DNA of 64,000 bases, from contig FCOD02000004.1 of assembly GCA_001544655.2 (NCBI GenBank), forward strand, positions 248,001 through 312,000, read 5' to 3'. The notes under the pieces are model-generated. The model did no database searches. It saw only the letters and a list, made by a program, of their open reading frames with translations, and was not told the DNA's origin. The position numbers were made by a program, and so were the translations under genes. Positions 55,738-64,000 of this stretch are shown one piece after another; position 1 is the first letter of the stretch; every line of letters begins with the position of its first letter. The DNA comes from Caballeronia turbans (GTDB lineage Bacteria; Pseudomonadota; Gammaproteobacteria; Burkholderiales; Burkholderiaceae).

Positions 55738-57522
55738 TCACGTTTCGATCTTCGACATCACCGCGGTCGCCGGATCGTAGCGATAACCCTTTTGCGCGAG
55801 CTGCTGCGCCATCTTGTCGCCGATCATCTTCTGCTGCGACTCGCGGAACACGAGTTCGTGATCCGGCTTCAGGCGCTCCAGCTCGACCGCGAGCCTGCGC
55901 ATCAGCGCGACTTCGCCGGTGCTGCGAGCATCGATAAAGAGGATCTTCTCGTTGGCCACATCGAGACGCTGGCGCAAGTCCTTCGCGTAGGTGACCCATT
56001 GCTCGGCGTTGGCGCGGAGATCGTCATAGGCCTTCGAATGCGCCTTCGCCTGCGCCGAGATCTGACGCTGCAGCGACGCGAGCTCCGACTCGTCGCCCTG
56101 CTCCTTCTCGACGAGGCGCTTCGCGAGATCGGTCGCGTTCTTCTCGGCGGCCTCGGCGCGCTCGCGCAACGCGTTGACATCGTTCGACACGCGCGCGAGT
56201 TCGGCGCCCTGCTCGGCCTTCTCTTCCATGAACGCGCTGATCTGCTTGCGGGCTTCATCCAGCTCGGCGCTGACACGGCCAGCGTGATCGCGGTACGCGG
56301 TAATTTCGGCGTTTCGCGCAGCTGCGTTCTCACGCTCCGCCGCGAGCGCGACGCGCACTTCGTTCAACTCCACCTCCAGTGCGGCGACGTGCGCGAGGCT
56401 TTCGCTCGCCTGCGCCTCGGCGGCCTGCGCGCGCCCGTGCGCGGCGATCGCATCCTGCGACCAGCGTTCGACTTCAGCCGATTTCTCCTGCGATGCGAGG
56501 CTCAACGCTTCATGCTGTTGCCGCGCCTGATCGCGCTCTTGTGCGATGCGCGCGAGCTCGTCGTCCTTGCCCGCCATCAATGCATGCAGTTGCGCGTGAT
56601 CCTGAAGCACGCGGTCGCGCTCTTGCGCAATGCGCGCAAGCTCTTCGTCCTTGCCCGCGAGCGATGCGCTCAACTGCTCGTGCTGCTCCCGCGCCTGATT
56701 GCGCTCGTCGGCGATGCGCGCGAGTTCCTCGTCCTTGCCAGTCAGCGACGCGTGCAAATTGCCGTGCTGCTCGCGTGCCTGATCGAGCTCATCGGCGAGA
56801 CGCGCGAGCGCTTCGTCCTTGCCCGACATCGACGCATGCAATTCCGAATGGTCCTGCCGCGCCTGATCGCGCTCTTGTGCGATGCGCGCGATGTCTTCGT
56901 CCTTCGCCGACAACGCCGCGTTCAGCGCATCCTTCGCGCGCCGCTCTTCTTCGAGCGACGCCTTCACGGCTTCCAGTTGCGCCTCGCCCGCCGATACGCG
57001 CTGCAACGCTTCCTCGACGCGCGTCTCTGCGGTCTGCGCGCGCGCCGTGACGGCTTCGAACTCCTGGCGCAAGCGCGCGACCGACTCTTCCGATGCCCGC
57101 AACGCGCTCACCATCTCCGTCATTTGCTGGCGGCTCTTCGCGGCCTCGTCGCCGGTCTTCTGGAACTCGGCGAGCGCCTCGTCACGCTCCGCGAGCGCGG
57201 TCGAAAGCCGCTGGCTCACCGCAGACAGACGCTGGCCGGACATCCGTTCGGTTTCGTCGCGAGAAACGGTCCAGAGCCGCCGCGCGACGTTCACGAGCGT
57301 CTCGGCGAGGTCGTCGGGGAGTCCGGTCGGCGCCTGCTGCTGCGGCACGTCCGGGGAACGCGCCTCGCGCCAGCGTTGCAGGCCTGCCGCGATGGCGACG
57401 ACCGAGCCGCTGCCGGCCTCCGTCCAAACGGTCACGGGGGAAACCTTGCGGCCTTCTTGCGTCAGGCGGTCGGCGATCGACGCGATTTGCTCGTCGGTAA
57501 TGATGTCTACGTCTGTGGGCAT
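55738..57522 (-). CDS. KfrA-type DNA-binding coiled-coil protein
   Basis: This 594-residue protein starts with a KfrA_N DNA-binding domain (about 8-120; IASIADRLTQEGRKVSPVTV, then GSGSVVAIAAGLQRW) and then forms one of the longest coiled coils in the window (about 110-560), rich in Glu, Gln, Arg and Ala. Residues 207-346 are five 28-residue repeats. The N-terminal domain resembles KfrA of plasmids, which binds DNA and self-associates in partition; chromosomal versions are known. It could organise DNA. The ATG at 57522 has GAGGCGCTT upstream. Confidence 0.85.
   Translation of the reverse strand: MPTDVDIITDEQIASIADRLTQEGRKVSPVTVWTEAGSGSVVAIAAGLQRWREARSPDVPQQQAPTGLPDDLAETLVNVARRLWTVSRDETERMSGQRLSAVSQRLSTALAERDEALAEFQKTGDEAAKSRQQMTEMVSALRASEESVARLRQEFEAVTARAQTAETRVEEALQRVSAGEAQLEAVKASLEEERRAKDALNAALSAKDEDIARIAQERDQARQDHSELHASMSGKDEALARLADELDQAREQHGNLHASLTGKDEELARIADERNQAREQHEQLSASLAGKDEELARIAQERDRVLQDHAQLHALMAGKDDELARIAQERDQARQQHEALSLASQEKSAEVERWSQDAIAAHGRAQAAEAQASESLAHVAALEVELNEVRVALAAERENAAARNAEITAYRDHAGRVSAELDEARKQISAFMEEKAEQGAELARVSNDVNALRERAEAAEKNATDLAKRLVEKEQGDESELASLQRQISAQAKAHSKAYDDLRANAEQWVTYAKDLRQRLDVANEKILFIDARSTGEVALMRRLAVELERLKPDHELVFRESQQKMIGDKMAQQLAQKGYRYDPATAVMSKIET
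56485..56904 (-). repeat. Five 84-bp tandem repeats inside the KfrA-like gene
   Basis: Residues 207-346 of the KfrA-like protein are five in-register copies of 28 residues with the consensus KDEELARIAQERDQAREQHE then QLHASLAG. 28 residues are exactly four heptads, so the repeats extend the coiled coil by whole turns. The copies differ by several bases each, so they are not recent slippage products, but copy number may vary among strains. Confidence 0.8.
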
Positions 57523-57742
57523 AAGCGCCTCGAAAATCAGTGGCGTCGCACTCAAAAAACTGCGATACGTTGTTACATTCGGCTGAATCCGCGCCAGGGC
57601 GGAACGGGATGATACCCATTTTCCACGCCTCGCCATTGCGCAGCGCGTCACGTGCCCTCGAAAACGGGATTTTGCAGCGAGAGTGTATCGCTTGAGAGGC
57701 GATAATTTCGAGACGTAATACGTTATTCACAGAAACGCATCG

Positions 57743-57769
57743 AGCCCGGACGGGCCATCCGTCCGGGCT
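57743..57769. terminator. Hairpin terminator after DUF4148 gene
   Basis: AGCCCGGACGG and CCGTCCGGGCT form a perfect 11-bp stem with a 5-nt loop (GCCAT), 26 bases past the stop of the minus-strand DUF4148 gene. There is no T-run on the minus strand. Its place fits a terminator for that gene. Confidence 0.55.
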
Positions 57770-57794
57770 TCATTGAATCGAGCAAACCGCGCGC

Positions 57795-58103
57795 TTACGG
57801 CCTTGCGAAAACCGGACCGAGCCCGATGACGTTCGCATCTGTCGAACGCGCGCCCGATGCAAAGGCGCCGTTCACCGGCGCACCGTAGGCGGTCAGGCCC
57901 TTCGCGGCATCGACGCGCGCCTGCGCGGCCTGGATGTTTTGCGGATACTGCGTCTGGTCGCTCGCCGGATCGTAACCGGCCTTTTGCAGCTCGACGAGCT
58001 GCGCGCGTACTTCCGCACGGGTGATCGGCTGGTTCGACTGCGCGAACGAGAAAGCCGGAAGCGCGACAGCGGCAGCGACGATAAGCGATTGGATGACTTT
58101 CAT
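57795..58103 (-). CDS. DUF4148 exported protein (second copy)
   Basis: This 102-residue protein has a signal peptide (MKVIQSLIVAAAVALPAFSF, cleavage after SFA) and the DUF4148 core NQPITRAEVRAQLVELQKAG then YDPASDQ. It is a diverged paralogue of the protein at 49943, with no Cys pair at the end. The function is unknown. The ATG is preceded by GGAGGTCAATC. The divergent gene is a LysR regulator, with 252 bases between. Confidence 0.85.
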   Translation of the reverse strand: MKVIQSLIVAAAVALPAFSFAQSNQPITRAEVRAQLVELQKAGYDPASDQTQYPQNIQAAQARVDAAKGLTAYGAPVNGAFASGARSTDANVIGLGPVFARP

Positions 58104-58355
58104 GATTGACCTCCAGAGAATGGGATGGAAACCCGTCTTGTCGATCCGCGCCGTGTTGCGAATCGTTCGGGCATGGAGGTATTAGAACCGGCGCACGTAT
58201 CTGGCTTGTTTCGCGGCACGCAGGTTATGAAACGCCGTGTGTCGGGCTTCACTGCGGATACAGTGCGATACAAAGAGGACGGCCCGCCGCGCCGTCTACA
58301 ATCGGCTTGCCGTATCGAAACAGGACACGATCGGGACCACACAGGGAGGAGACCC

Positions 58356-59285
58356 ATGCAGACCCCGCGCCCTTCGCTGAACGCCCTGCGCGCGTTCGAG
58401 GCCGTGGCGCGCCTGCGCAGCATGACGCTCGCCGCGCAGGAGCTGTGCGTCACGCACGGCGCGATCAGCCGGCAGGTGAAGGCGCTCGAGGACACGCTCG
58501 GCCTCACGCTGCTCGTGCGCTCCGCGCAGTCGTCGGACCCGACGCCCGAAGGCAGGCGCCTCGCCGAGGGACTTACTACCGCGTTCAATCTCATCGACGC
58601 GAGTATCGAGCAGTTGAAGCCCGAGCCGCTCACGCTGTCGTGCTCCGCGACCATCATGATGAACTGGCTGATTCCGAGGATCGCGGGGTTTCATCGGCGC
58701 TATCCGCAGACCGAGCTCAAGTTCAACATGAACTACGACCAGATCGATTTCGTGCGCGACAAGATCAGCGTCGCCATTCGCGCGAACACGATCGAGCCGC
58801 CGAAGGACGCGGTCACGCGCACGCTCATCGACGAATGGATCGGGCCGGTGTGCTCGCCGGAGTATGCACAGTCGATCGGACTCGCAACGCCTGCCGATCT
58901 CGCGCGCGCAAAGCTGCTGTCCACCCGCACGCGCCCGGAGGCGTGGACGGACTGGTATCACGCGACGAACCTCGCGCCGATCGCCGGCGCGAGCGCGGAT
59001 GCCTACGATCACTTCTATCTGCTGATTCAGGCGGCCGTGTGCGGTCTCGGCGTGGCGCTCGTACCGCAGTTGCTCGTGATGAACGATCTCATGTCCGGCA
59101 AGCTCGTTGCGCCGTTCGGCTTCGCGCCGGGTCCGCGTCAGCTCGTGCTGTGGGTCGCGCCGCATCTGCGCGCGCATGCCGACGTCGCGCAGCTGGAGCG
59201 CTGGCTGATCGAAGAGATGAACGAAAGTCTGGAGCAGATGACCGCGTTCCTGCGCGCGCGGGACGACGAAGCGCTCAGGACGTGA
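58356..59285 (+). CDS. LysR-type regulator (GcvA-like)
   Basis: This 309-residue regulator has the GcvA-type start PSLNALRAFEAVARLRSMTL then LCVTHGAISRQVKALEDTLG, and an effector domain with DEWIGPVCSPEYAQ. AGGGAGGAGACCC fixes the ATG at 58356 within a longer frame. It is convergent with the apionate-type operon, 124 bases away, so a direct link to it is not implied; it might control the DUF4148 gene from which it is divergent. The effector is unknown. Confidence 0.88.
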   Translation: MQTPRPSLNALRAFEAVARLRSMTLAAQELCVTHGAISRQVKALEDTLGLTLLVRSAQSSDPTPEGRRLAEGLTTAFNLIDASIEQLKPEPLTLSCSATIMMNWLIPRIAGFHRRYPQTELKFNMNYDQIDFVRDKISVAIRANTIEPPKDAVTRTLIDEWIGPVCSPEYAQSIGLATPADLARAKLLSTRTRPEAWTDWYHATNLAPIAGASADAYDHFYLLIQAAVCGLGVALVPQLLVMNDLMSGKLVAPFGFAPGPRQLVLWVAPHLRAHADVAQLERWLIEEMNESLEQMTAFLRARDDEALRT

Positions 59286-59409
59286 AGAACATGCCGTAGA
59301 GCGCGCTCGCACGCGAGAGGCGCGCGTGCATCGCGATCGCCGCGGCGATGCTCTCGTTGATCCGCCGTGCCTCGCAGAGCCATCGAAATCGCCCGTCTTC
59401 GATGAAACC

Positions 59410-60792
59410 TCACGAAGCCCCGGTCCATGAAGCGCCGTCGCGCACGTCGCCGAAGAAAGACGCGCGGCCGATCTGTCCGCCTTTCAGCACGATTTCGATC
59501 CCGTCGCGCGCCGGATCGTCGGACCACGCGCGGCACAGCGGCGCGCCCGGCGCCATGGCCGCCGCGACGCTCAATGCCGTGATGCCGAGCCTGCTCGCCA
59601 CTTCGCCGGAACTGTCGCCGCCCGCGACGACGACGCGGCGCAACGGCGTGCGATCGAGCAGCCGGCGCATCACCTCGGCAAGCGCTTCGCCAACCCGGCG
59701 CGCGGCGTCCGCGCGGCTCAGTCCGGCGTGCGACGCCATGTCGTCGAATGCGAGCACGGCGGGGTCGTCCGGGCCTTCGGCGCTGAAGACGATCGGGCTT
59801 TCGCCAGCGCACACCGCACGAACCGCGGCGCCGGTCACGCGTTCGATTTCGGCTTCGCGAGATTGCGCATTATCGAGTGCGCGGCGCAAGTCCAGGCGCT
59901 CGACGCAAAAGCCGTGCTCGCGCGCCCAGCGAATCTGCCCCGCCGTCACGGGCGAACAGCTTCCGCTGACGGCCGCGATCACAGCGGCGGGCGATGCGTC
60001 GGGCAAGCCCGGCGTCTGCGGCACGAGCCCGTTCGCGCGCCAGTGCGCCGCGAGCGCGTACTGCAGTCCCGACGACGACGCCGTGAACACGCCCTCGCCG
60101 CGCGCCTCCCACACGAGCTTGCCCGCGGCGGCGAGCGTCTCCTCGTCGAGCACGTCGATCATGACGACGGGCGTGCCGTCGTTCGCGAGCGCGCTCAGGC
60201 GTTCGCGAACATCCGGCGAACGCAACTGCACGAAATCGATCAGGCGGATGCGCCGCTCCGTCTGCCGGCCCAGATGCACGCGCAGGTCCGCTTCGTCCAT
60301 CGGCGTGACGGGATGACGCGACATCGTAGGATGACGGTCGAGCCGATGGCCCTCGCCGTCCACTGCCGCGAACAGATTGCCGAAGGCCTGATAGCGCTTG
60401 AGGCGCGGCGCGCCGACGATCATCGGCGACCACCTGCCGCGCATCTGCGCGACGCCGATGTCGATCGCGCGGCCTATCGAACCCGTGTGCGGCGATGAAT
60501 CGAAAGTCGAGCAGACCTTGTATTGCAGGATGGGCGCGCCCAGCGCGGCGAGGCTCGCAAAGGCGTGCGGCAACTCGTCGTCCATCCATTGCGGACTGCG
60601 CCCGCGCGATGATCCCGCCAGCCCGACGCAACGCACATCGGGAAAGCGCGCGAGCAGTTCGGGCGCGGGCGCTTGCAGGCACAGAAGCGTCGGCACGCCG
60701 GCGGCGGTCATCGCTTCCATCGCGTCGGTGGAACCGGTGAAGTCGTCGCCGTAGTACGCGAGCAGCAGGCCGTCCGGCCATTGCGTGCTCAT
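59410..60792 (-). CDS. oiaK: Four-carbon acid sugar kinase family, probable 3-oxo-isoapionate kinase
   Basis: This 460-residue kinase of the DUF1537 (OtnK-like) family has the N-terminal substrate segment LLAYYGDDFTGSTDAMEAMT and the C-terminal nucleotide site VVVAGGDSSGEVA with GIEIVLKGGQIG. With the RuBisCO-like protein and ApnO it makes the D-apionate route described for soil bacteria, in which OiaK phosphorylates 3-oxo-isoapionate at O-4. The start overlaps the stop of the RuBisCO-like gene by four bases (ATGA). Related kinases act on threonate or erythronate; the genes around it favour the apionate assignment. Confidence 0.82.
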   Translation of the reverse strand: MSTQWPDGLLLAYYGDDFTGSTDAMEAMTAAGVPTLLCLQAPAPELLARFPDVRCVGLAGSSRGRSPQWMDDELPHAFASLAALGAPILQYKVCSTFDSSPHTGSIGRAIDIGVAQMRGRWSPMIVGAPRLKRYQAFGNLFAAVDGEGHRLDRHPTMSRHPVTPMDEADLRVHLGRQTERRIRLIDFVQLRSPDVRERLSALANDGTPVVMIDVLDEETLAAAGKLVWEARGEGVFTASSSGLQYALAAHWRANGLVPQTPGLPDASPAAVIAAVSGSCSPVTAGQIRWAREHGFCVERLDLRRALDNAQSREAEIERVTGAAVRAVCAGESPIVFSAEGPDDPAVLAFDDMASHAGLSRADAARRVGEALAEVMRRLLDRTPLRRVVVAGGDSSGEVASRLGITALSVAAAMAPGAPLCRAWSDDPARDGIEIVLKGGQIGRASFFGDVRDGASWTGAS

Positions 60793-62033
60793 TTCCAGAA
60801 CTCCAATGCGCTCTTCAGCGCAGGGCTGCGTTGCGCATGACGGGCGAGCGGCACGCCTTCGATCGCAGCGACCCAGGACTCGCGCAATGCCTCGACGCCC
60901 GCCGCGACGCCGCCCGGATGCCCGAAAATGCCGCCGCCCGCCGTGTGAATGAGATCCGCGCAGCCGATTGCGGCATACGTGTCCGCCGCCTGCAAGCCCG
61001 TCTGGCCCGAGCTGAACACGGGCATCGCGGTCAATGGCGCTTCGTCCATCACCGGCGACAGGACCGCGCGGGCCGCCGCGATCACGCTTTCGTCGGATTC
61101 GCTGAACTTGTTGCGCAGGCCGTTTACGTGCAGATGATCCGCGCCCGCGAGCCGCCACAGCATCTGCCACGGCGCATAGTCCCAGCCGAGCGCTTCGGCG
61201 CGCGTCAGATAACCCCAGCCCGCGCGATGCGCGTGGATCGGCAACTGACTGTGCTTGCGCAACTCGGTCATGCCGACGAGACCGATCGAATTGAGCACCG
61301 CCATCACGCACGTGCCGCCCTGTTCGAGCACGAGATCGTGACGACGCTTCATCTGATCGAGATCGCCTGTCACGTTGAACGCGACCATCACCTTCTTGCC
61401 GGTGCGCTCGGCGTGATCGTTCACGACGCGCATCACCGCGCGCACGCGTTCGTCGAACGGGCAATGCGAGCCGTCGCCTTGCAATTCGTCATCCTTGATG
61501 AAGTCGATGCCGCCCGCCACCAGTTCCTTCACCTGCGCGGCGGTTTCCTGCGGCGAAAGCCCGACGCTCGGCTTGATGATCGTGCCGATGAGCGGACCGT
61601 GCGACACGCCCGACAGCTTGCGCGTACCCTCGATGCCGAACGCGGGCCCCGGATACGCCGCCGCGAATGACGCGGGCAGGCGCAGCCCGGTCAGACGCAA
61701 GCCCGACACCTGCCGCAATTCGAAGAGATTGCCCGCGATCGTCGACATCAGATTCGGCAGCGACGGCCCGAAGTTACCGATCGGCCACGAAAGTTCGAGC
61801 ACGCATTGCGTATAACGCTTCGATGCGGCGCCTCCCGGGAGACTCGGCGTCTCGGCATGGCCCAGCACTTCGAGCCGTTCGATGCGCGCGCCCGAGCGAG
61901 CCTTGAGTTCGGGCGTCTCGTTGGGCAGCGCGATGAAGGTGCCGCTCGACTGCTCGCCCGCGATGGTCTCGGCGGCAAGGCCCGGATCGACGCCGGTTTC
62001 GAGCCAGTAAGTGGCGTGGATGCGTTCGGTCAC
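60789..62033 (-). CDS. oiaX: RuBisCO-like protein, probable 3-oxo-isoapionate-4-phosphate decarboxylase
   Basis: This 414-residue form IV RuBisCO-like protein has Lys154 in GTIIKPSVGLS, the metal triad Lys180-Asp182-Glu183 in FIKDDELQGDGS (the Lys would be carbamylated), His267/His269 in PIHAHRAGWG and Lys309 in NGLRNKFSES. With ApnO and OiaK it fits the D-apionate pathway, where the RuBisCO-like enzyme releases CO2 from 3-oxo-isoapionate 4-phosphate to give L-erythrulose 1-phosphate. A transcarboxylase/hydrolase relative (OiaT) is the main alternative. The GTG start at 62033 has GAGGAACTGACT upstream. All key RuBisCO-type residues are in place. Confidence 0.85.
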   Translation of the reverse strand: MTERIHATYWLETGVDPGLAAETIAGEQSSGTFIALPNETPELKARSGARIERLEVLGHAETPSLPGGAASKRYTQCVLELSWPIGNFGPSLPNLMSTIAGNLFELRQVSGLRLTGLRLPASFAAAYPGPAFGIEGTRKLSGVSHGPLIGTIIKPSVGLSPQETAAQVKELVAGGIDFIKDDELQGDGSHCPFDERVRAVMRVVNDHAERTGKKVMVAFNVTGDLDQMKRRHDLVLEQGGTCVMAVLNSIGLVGMTELRKHSQLPIHAHRAGWGYLTRAEALGWDYAPWQMLWRLAGADHLHVNGLRNKFSESDESVIAAARAVLSPVMDEAPLTAMPVFSSGQTGLQAADTYAAIGCADLIHTAGGGIFGHPGGVAAGVEALRESWVAAIEGVPLARHAQRSPALKSALEFWK

Positions 62034-62088
62034 AGTCAGTTCCTCGATGGCGATTCGGTTGCGATCTTGCTCGTGCAGCGCGCAATTT

Positions 62089-62919
62089 TCAGGTGATACG
62101 GCGAATGCTCTCCGCGATTTCCTCGCGGTCGAACACCTTCTTCCAGTCATCGCGCATCAGGCGCGGCTTGCCGAATTCGATCGCCTTGTTGCACGCATCG
62201 GAGAATGCGCCGGGAATCTCGTTGAAGATCACTGCGCCGAGAATGTTCATGTGGCCGAGCAGGAAGTCGCGCGCCGCCTGTTCGGGCACGCCGCGCCTGA
62301 TCGTCTCATCCATCGCTTCGCGCATCACGTAGAGCAGCGTCGCGCAGATGGTTTCCGACAGGCCCGGCTCCAGGATCGCCATCTGATCGACGGTCAGCCG
62401 ATACGAACGCAGGATCGGCGCGTAGATCACCTTCGCGACGGCCTCGCCCAGATCGAACGCTTCCTCCGGCCCTTGCATCAGCGCGCTGACGATCGACTGC
62501 TTCGCGTGCGCGCCGCCGAAGTGGTCATGCAACGACTTCTCGTCGAGGTCGTAGTTGAAGATGATCGGATGGCACGGATGCGCGACGAAATACGTCAGAT
62601 CCTTGCGGTCCGGAAGATGGCCGGCGAAAGGCGCGGCGGCATCGAGCGTCATGACCATCGTGCCCGGCGACAGCTTGGGCGCGATGTCGTGCGAGAGCTT
62701 GCCGATCAGCGTATCGGGCACGGCGAGGATCACGACCTGCGCACCGTCGAGCGCGGCATCGGCGCTGACGCATTCGATACCGAGTTCATCCTTCAGCCGC
62801 TTCTGTCCGGCCGCGCCCGGCTCGACATGCGCGACGCGATAGTCCGACTTCAGCAGGTTGCTCGAGAGGCGCACGCCCATCTTTCCGCCTGCTCCGAATA
62901 ACGCGATCTTTTCCTTCAT
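62089..62919 (-). CDS. apnO: NAD-dependent dehydrogenase, probable D-apionate oxidoisomerase
   Basis: This 276-residue protein has an N-terminal Rossmann fold (IALFGAGGKMGVRLSSNLLK) and a helical C-terminal domain similar to 6-phosphogluconate dehydrogenase and ketol-acid reductoisomerase relatives (DFLLGHMNILGAVIFNEIPG). In the neighbourhood of OiaK and the RuBisCO-like protein this is the family of ApnO, which oxidises and isomerises D-apionate to 3-oxo-isoapionate with NAD+. The gene lies 55 bases upstream of the RuBisCO-like gene on the same strand. The assignment leans on context; the fold is clear. Confidence 0.8.
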   Translation of the reverse strand: MKEKIALFGAGGKMGVRLSSNLLKSDYRVAHVEPGAAGQKRLKDELGIECVSADAALDGAQVVILAVPDTLIGKLSHDIAPKLSPGTMVMTLDAAAPFAGHLPDRKDLTYFVAHPCHPIIFNYDLDEKSLHDHFGGAHAKQSIVSALMQGPEEAFDLGEAVAKVIYAPILRSYRLTVDQMAILEPGLSETICATLLYVMREAMDETIRRGVPEQAARDFLLGHMNILGAVIFNEIPGAFSDACNKAIEFGKPRLMRDDWKKVFDREEIAESIRRIT

Positions 62920-62947
62920 TTCGATGACTCCGGTGTGAGGTGAGTGT

Positions 62948-64000
62948 TCAATGTGCGTTGGCCGCGACGGCATCCGGCGCGCGTTCCTGACTCGTGCGTC
63001 CGATGGCGAAGGCGAGCGCGGCGGACATCAGCATCATTGCGCCGACGATCAGCATCGGCAGTTGATACGAGCCCGTCGCGTCCTTCGCCATGCCGGTGAT
63101 GTACGGCGCGACAAAACCCGCGAGATTTCCGACCGTGTTGATGAGCGCGATGCCCGCTGCCGCCGCCGCACCCGAAAGAAAGCGCACGGGCAGCGCCCAG
63201 AAGTTCGGCAGCGCGGAGAAGATCGCGCAGGCCGTCACGGTGATCACGGCGATGGTCGCGGCGGGCGAGCCCATCTGCATCGCGAGCGGCACGCTCAACG
63301 CGCCGATCAGCGCCGGCACGCCGATATGCCACGAGCGCACGCCGCGCTTGGTTGCGTCGCGGCTCCACAGGAACAGGGCGATCGCGGCCGGCAGATACGG
63401 AATCGCGGTGATCAAACCCTTCTGGAACACGTTGAAGTGCGTGCCGAAGCGCGCCTCGAAGCCGCCGATGATGGTCGGCAGGAAGAACGCGAGCGCGTAA
63501 AGCCCGTAGATCAGGCCGAAGTACATCAGCGCGAAGAGCCAGACACGGCCACTCATCAGCGCGGCGACGGGGTTGCCGTGGACCTTGCTGGCCGATGCGC
63601 CTTTCGCGCGGTCTTCCTCGTCGAGGCGCGTCGTGAGCCAGTCGCGCTCGGCGGCCGTGAGCCAACGGGCGTCAGCGGGTTTGTCCGCGAGATAGAACCA
63701 CGCGATCACGCCGACCAGAATGGCAGGAATCGCGACGCCGAAGAACATGATGCGCCAGCCGGCGAGATCGAAGAAGCCGTGCGCCTGGATCAGAAGCGCG
63801 GCGAACGGCGCGCCGATGACGATCGTGAGCGGTTGCGCGAGATAGAAGAGCGCGAGGATGTGGCTGCGATGCTTCGCGGGCACCCACGTGCTCAGGAAGA
63901 GAATCGCGCCGGGAAAGAAACCCGCTTCGGCAACGCCCAGCAGAAAGCGCAGCGTATAGAGCCCGTTTACGCTGCTCACCCAGGTAAAGAGCAATGCGAC
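62948..64000 (-). CDS. MFS transporter, anion:cation symporter type (5' partial)
   Basis: This is most of a major facilitator transporter; the N-terminal one or two helices lie beyond the right edge. The part seen has ten or so membrane segments, including LYTLRFLLGVAEAGFFPGAI and LPNFWALPVRFLSGAAAAAG, which mark the ACS family of sugar-acid and aromatic-acid symporters. It stands 28 bases upstream of the ApnO gene and should import D-apionate or a related acid for the operon. A cytosolic loop (about 115-150 of the visible part) is Lys/Glu/Asp-rich, as usual. Confidence 0.88.
   Translation of the reverse strand, partial: VALLFTWVSSVNGLYTLRFLLGVAEAGFFPGAILFLSTWVPAKHRSHILALFYLAQPLTIVIGAPFAALLIQAHGFFDLAGWRIMFFGVAIPAILVGVIAWFYLADKPADARWLTAAERDWLTTRLDEEDRAKGASASKVHGNPVAALMSGRVWLFALMYFGLIYGLYALAFFLPTIIGGFEARFGTHFNVFQKGLITAIPYLPAAIALFLWSRDATKRGVRSWHIGVPALIGALSVPLAMQMGSPAATIAVITVTACAIFSALPNFWALPVRFLSGAAAAAGIALINTVGNLAGFVAPYITGMAKDATGSYQLPMLIVGAMMLMSAALAFAIGRTSQERAPDAVAANAH

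Noticed and set aside
56485-56904. CRISPR array or minisatellite
   Set aside because: The 84-bp repeats are in frame, diverged, have no spacers and encode a coiled coil.
55738-58103. Plasmid partition locus
   Set aside because: A KfrA-like protein is present but no ParA, ParB, replication protein or parS-like array is visible in the window.

Overview
The window is GC-rich, densely coding DNA from a Burkholderiaceae bacterium, most likely Caballeronia or Paraburkholderia. The call rests on family content: the DUF3348/DUF802/OmpA/DUF2894 block, DUF3331, two DUF4148 proteins, a KfrA-type coiled-coil protein, many LysR regulators and a split AaeXAB-type efflux operon. No rRNA, tRNA, insertion sequence, CRISPR array or prophage was seen. 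The accessory flavour and the KfrA homologue would fit a secondary chromosome, but that is inference.

Layout, left to right. 1-4.7 kb: the end of a transketolase C-terminal subunit, then a four-gene minus-strand operon encoding a MotAB/ZorAB-like membrane motor (DUF802 plus an OmpA protein with a channel Asp) with two cytosolic partners. 4.8-8.6 kb: secreted or small enzymes (Ntn amidase, phospholipase C/acid phosphatase lipoprotein, GFA-type protein, tautomerase). 8.7-13 kb: a MacAB-like ABC exporter split into adaptor, ATPase and two permeases. 13.1-13.8 kb: a gene graveyard with fragments of a PEP-mutase family enzyme, LeuC and a GntR regulator, beside a LysR protein with two DNA-binding domains and a truncated O-methyltransferase. 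15.6-17.9 kb: SulP transporter plus beta-carbonic anhydrase. 18-21 kb: hydrolase, polysaccharide deacetylase and TTG-started glycosyltransferase. 21-27.7 kb: non-coding palindromes, a FadR-type regulator, a UvrA2-like ATPase, a MESH1-like HD hydrolase and a YdcF protein.

28.1-35.2 kb: the most interesting locus. A free-standing carrier protein, an acyl-CoA dehydrogenase homologue, an amino acid:carrier-protein ligase and a DUF1839 protein are translationally coupled or closely packed. A glycoside hydrolase family 2 enzyme follows, with a convergent sugar dehydrogenase. The gene set predicts loading of a small amino acid on a carrier protein, its oxidation, and perhaps its transfer to an acceptor by a BtrH-like cysteine acyltransferase.

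35.2-42.8 kb: fused indolepyruvate ferredoxin oxidoreductase with a divergent LysR, an ampC/ampR-type pair, and a DUF1275 membrane protein. 42.9-48.7 kb: a MarR-controlled FUSC/DUF1656/HlyD/NodT aromatic-acid efflux operon. 48.8-59.3 kb: an EAL-domain remnant, small Burkholderiaceae-specific proteins, an HdeD-type membrane protein fused to a His/Cys hydrolase-like domain, a NYN/OST-HTH RNase-like protein, nitronate monooxygenase, and a KfrA-type protein with five 28-residue repeats. 59.4-64 kb: an operon for D-apionate catabolism (MFS transporter, ApnO oxidoisomerase, RuBisCO-like decarboxylase, OiaK kinase) that runs off the right edge.

Start codons were chosen from ribosome-binding sites, gene overlaps and family length. 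Functional names rest on motif recognition from the sequence alone.
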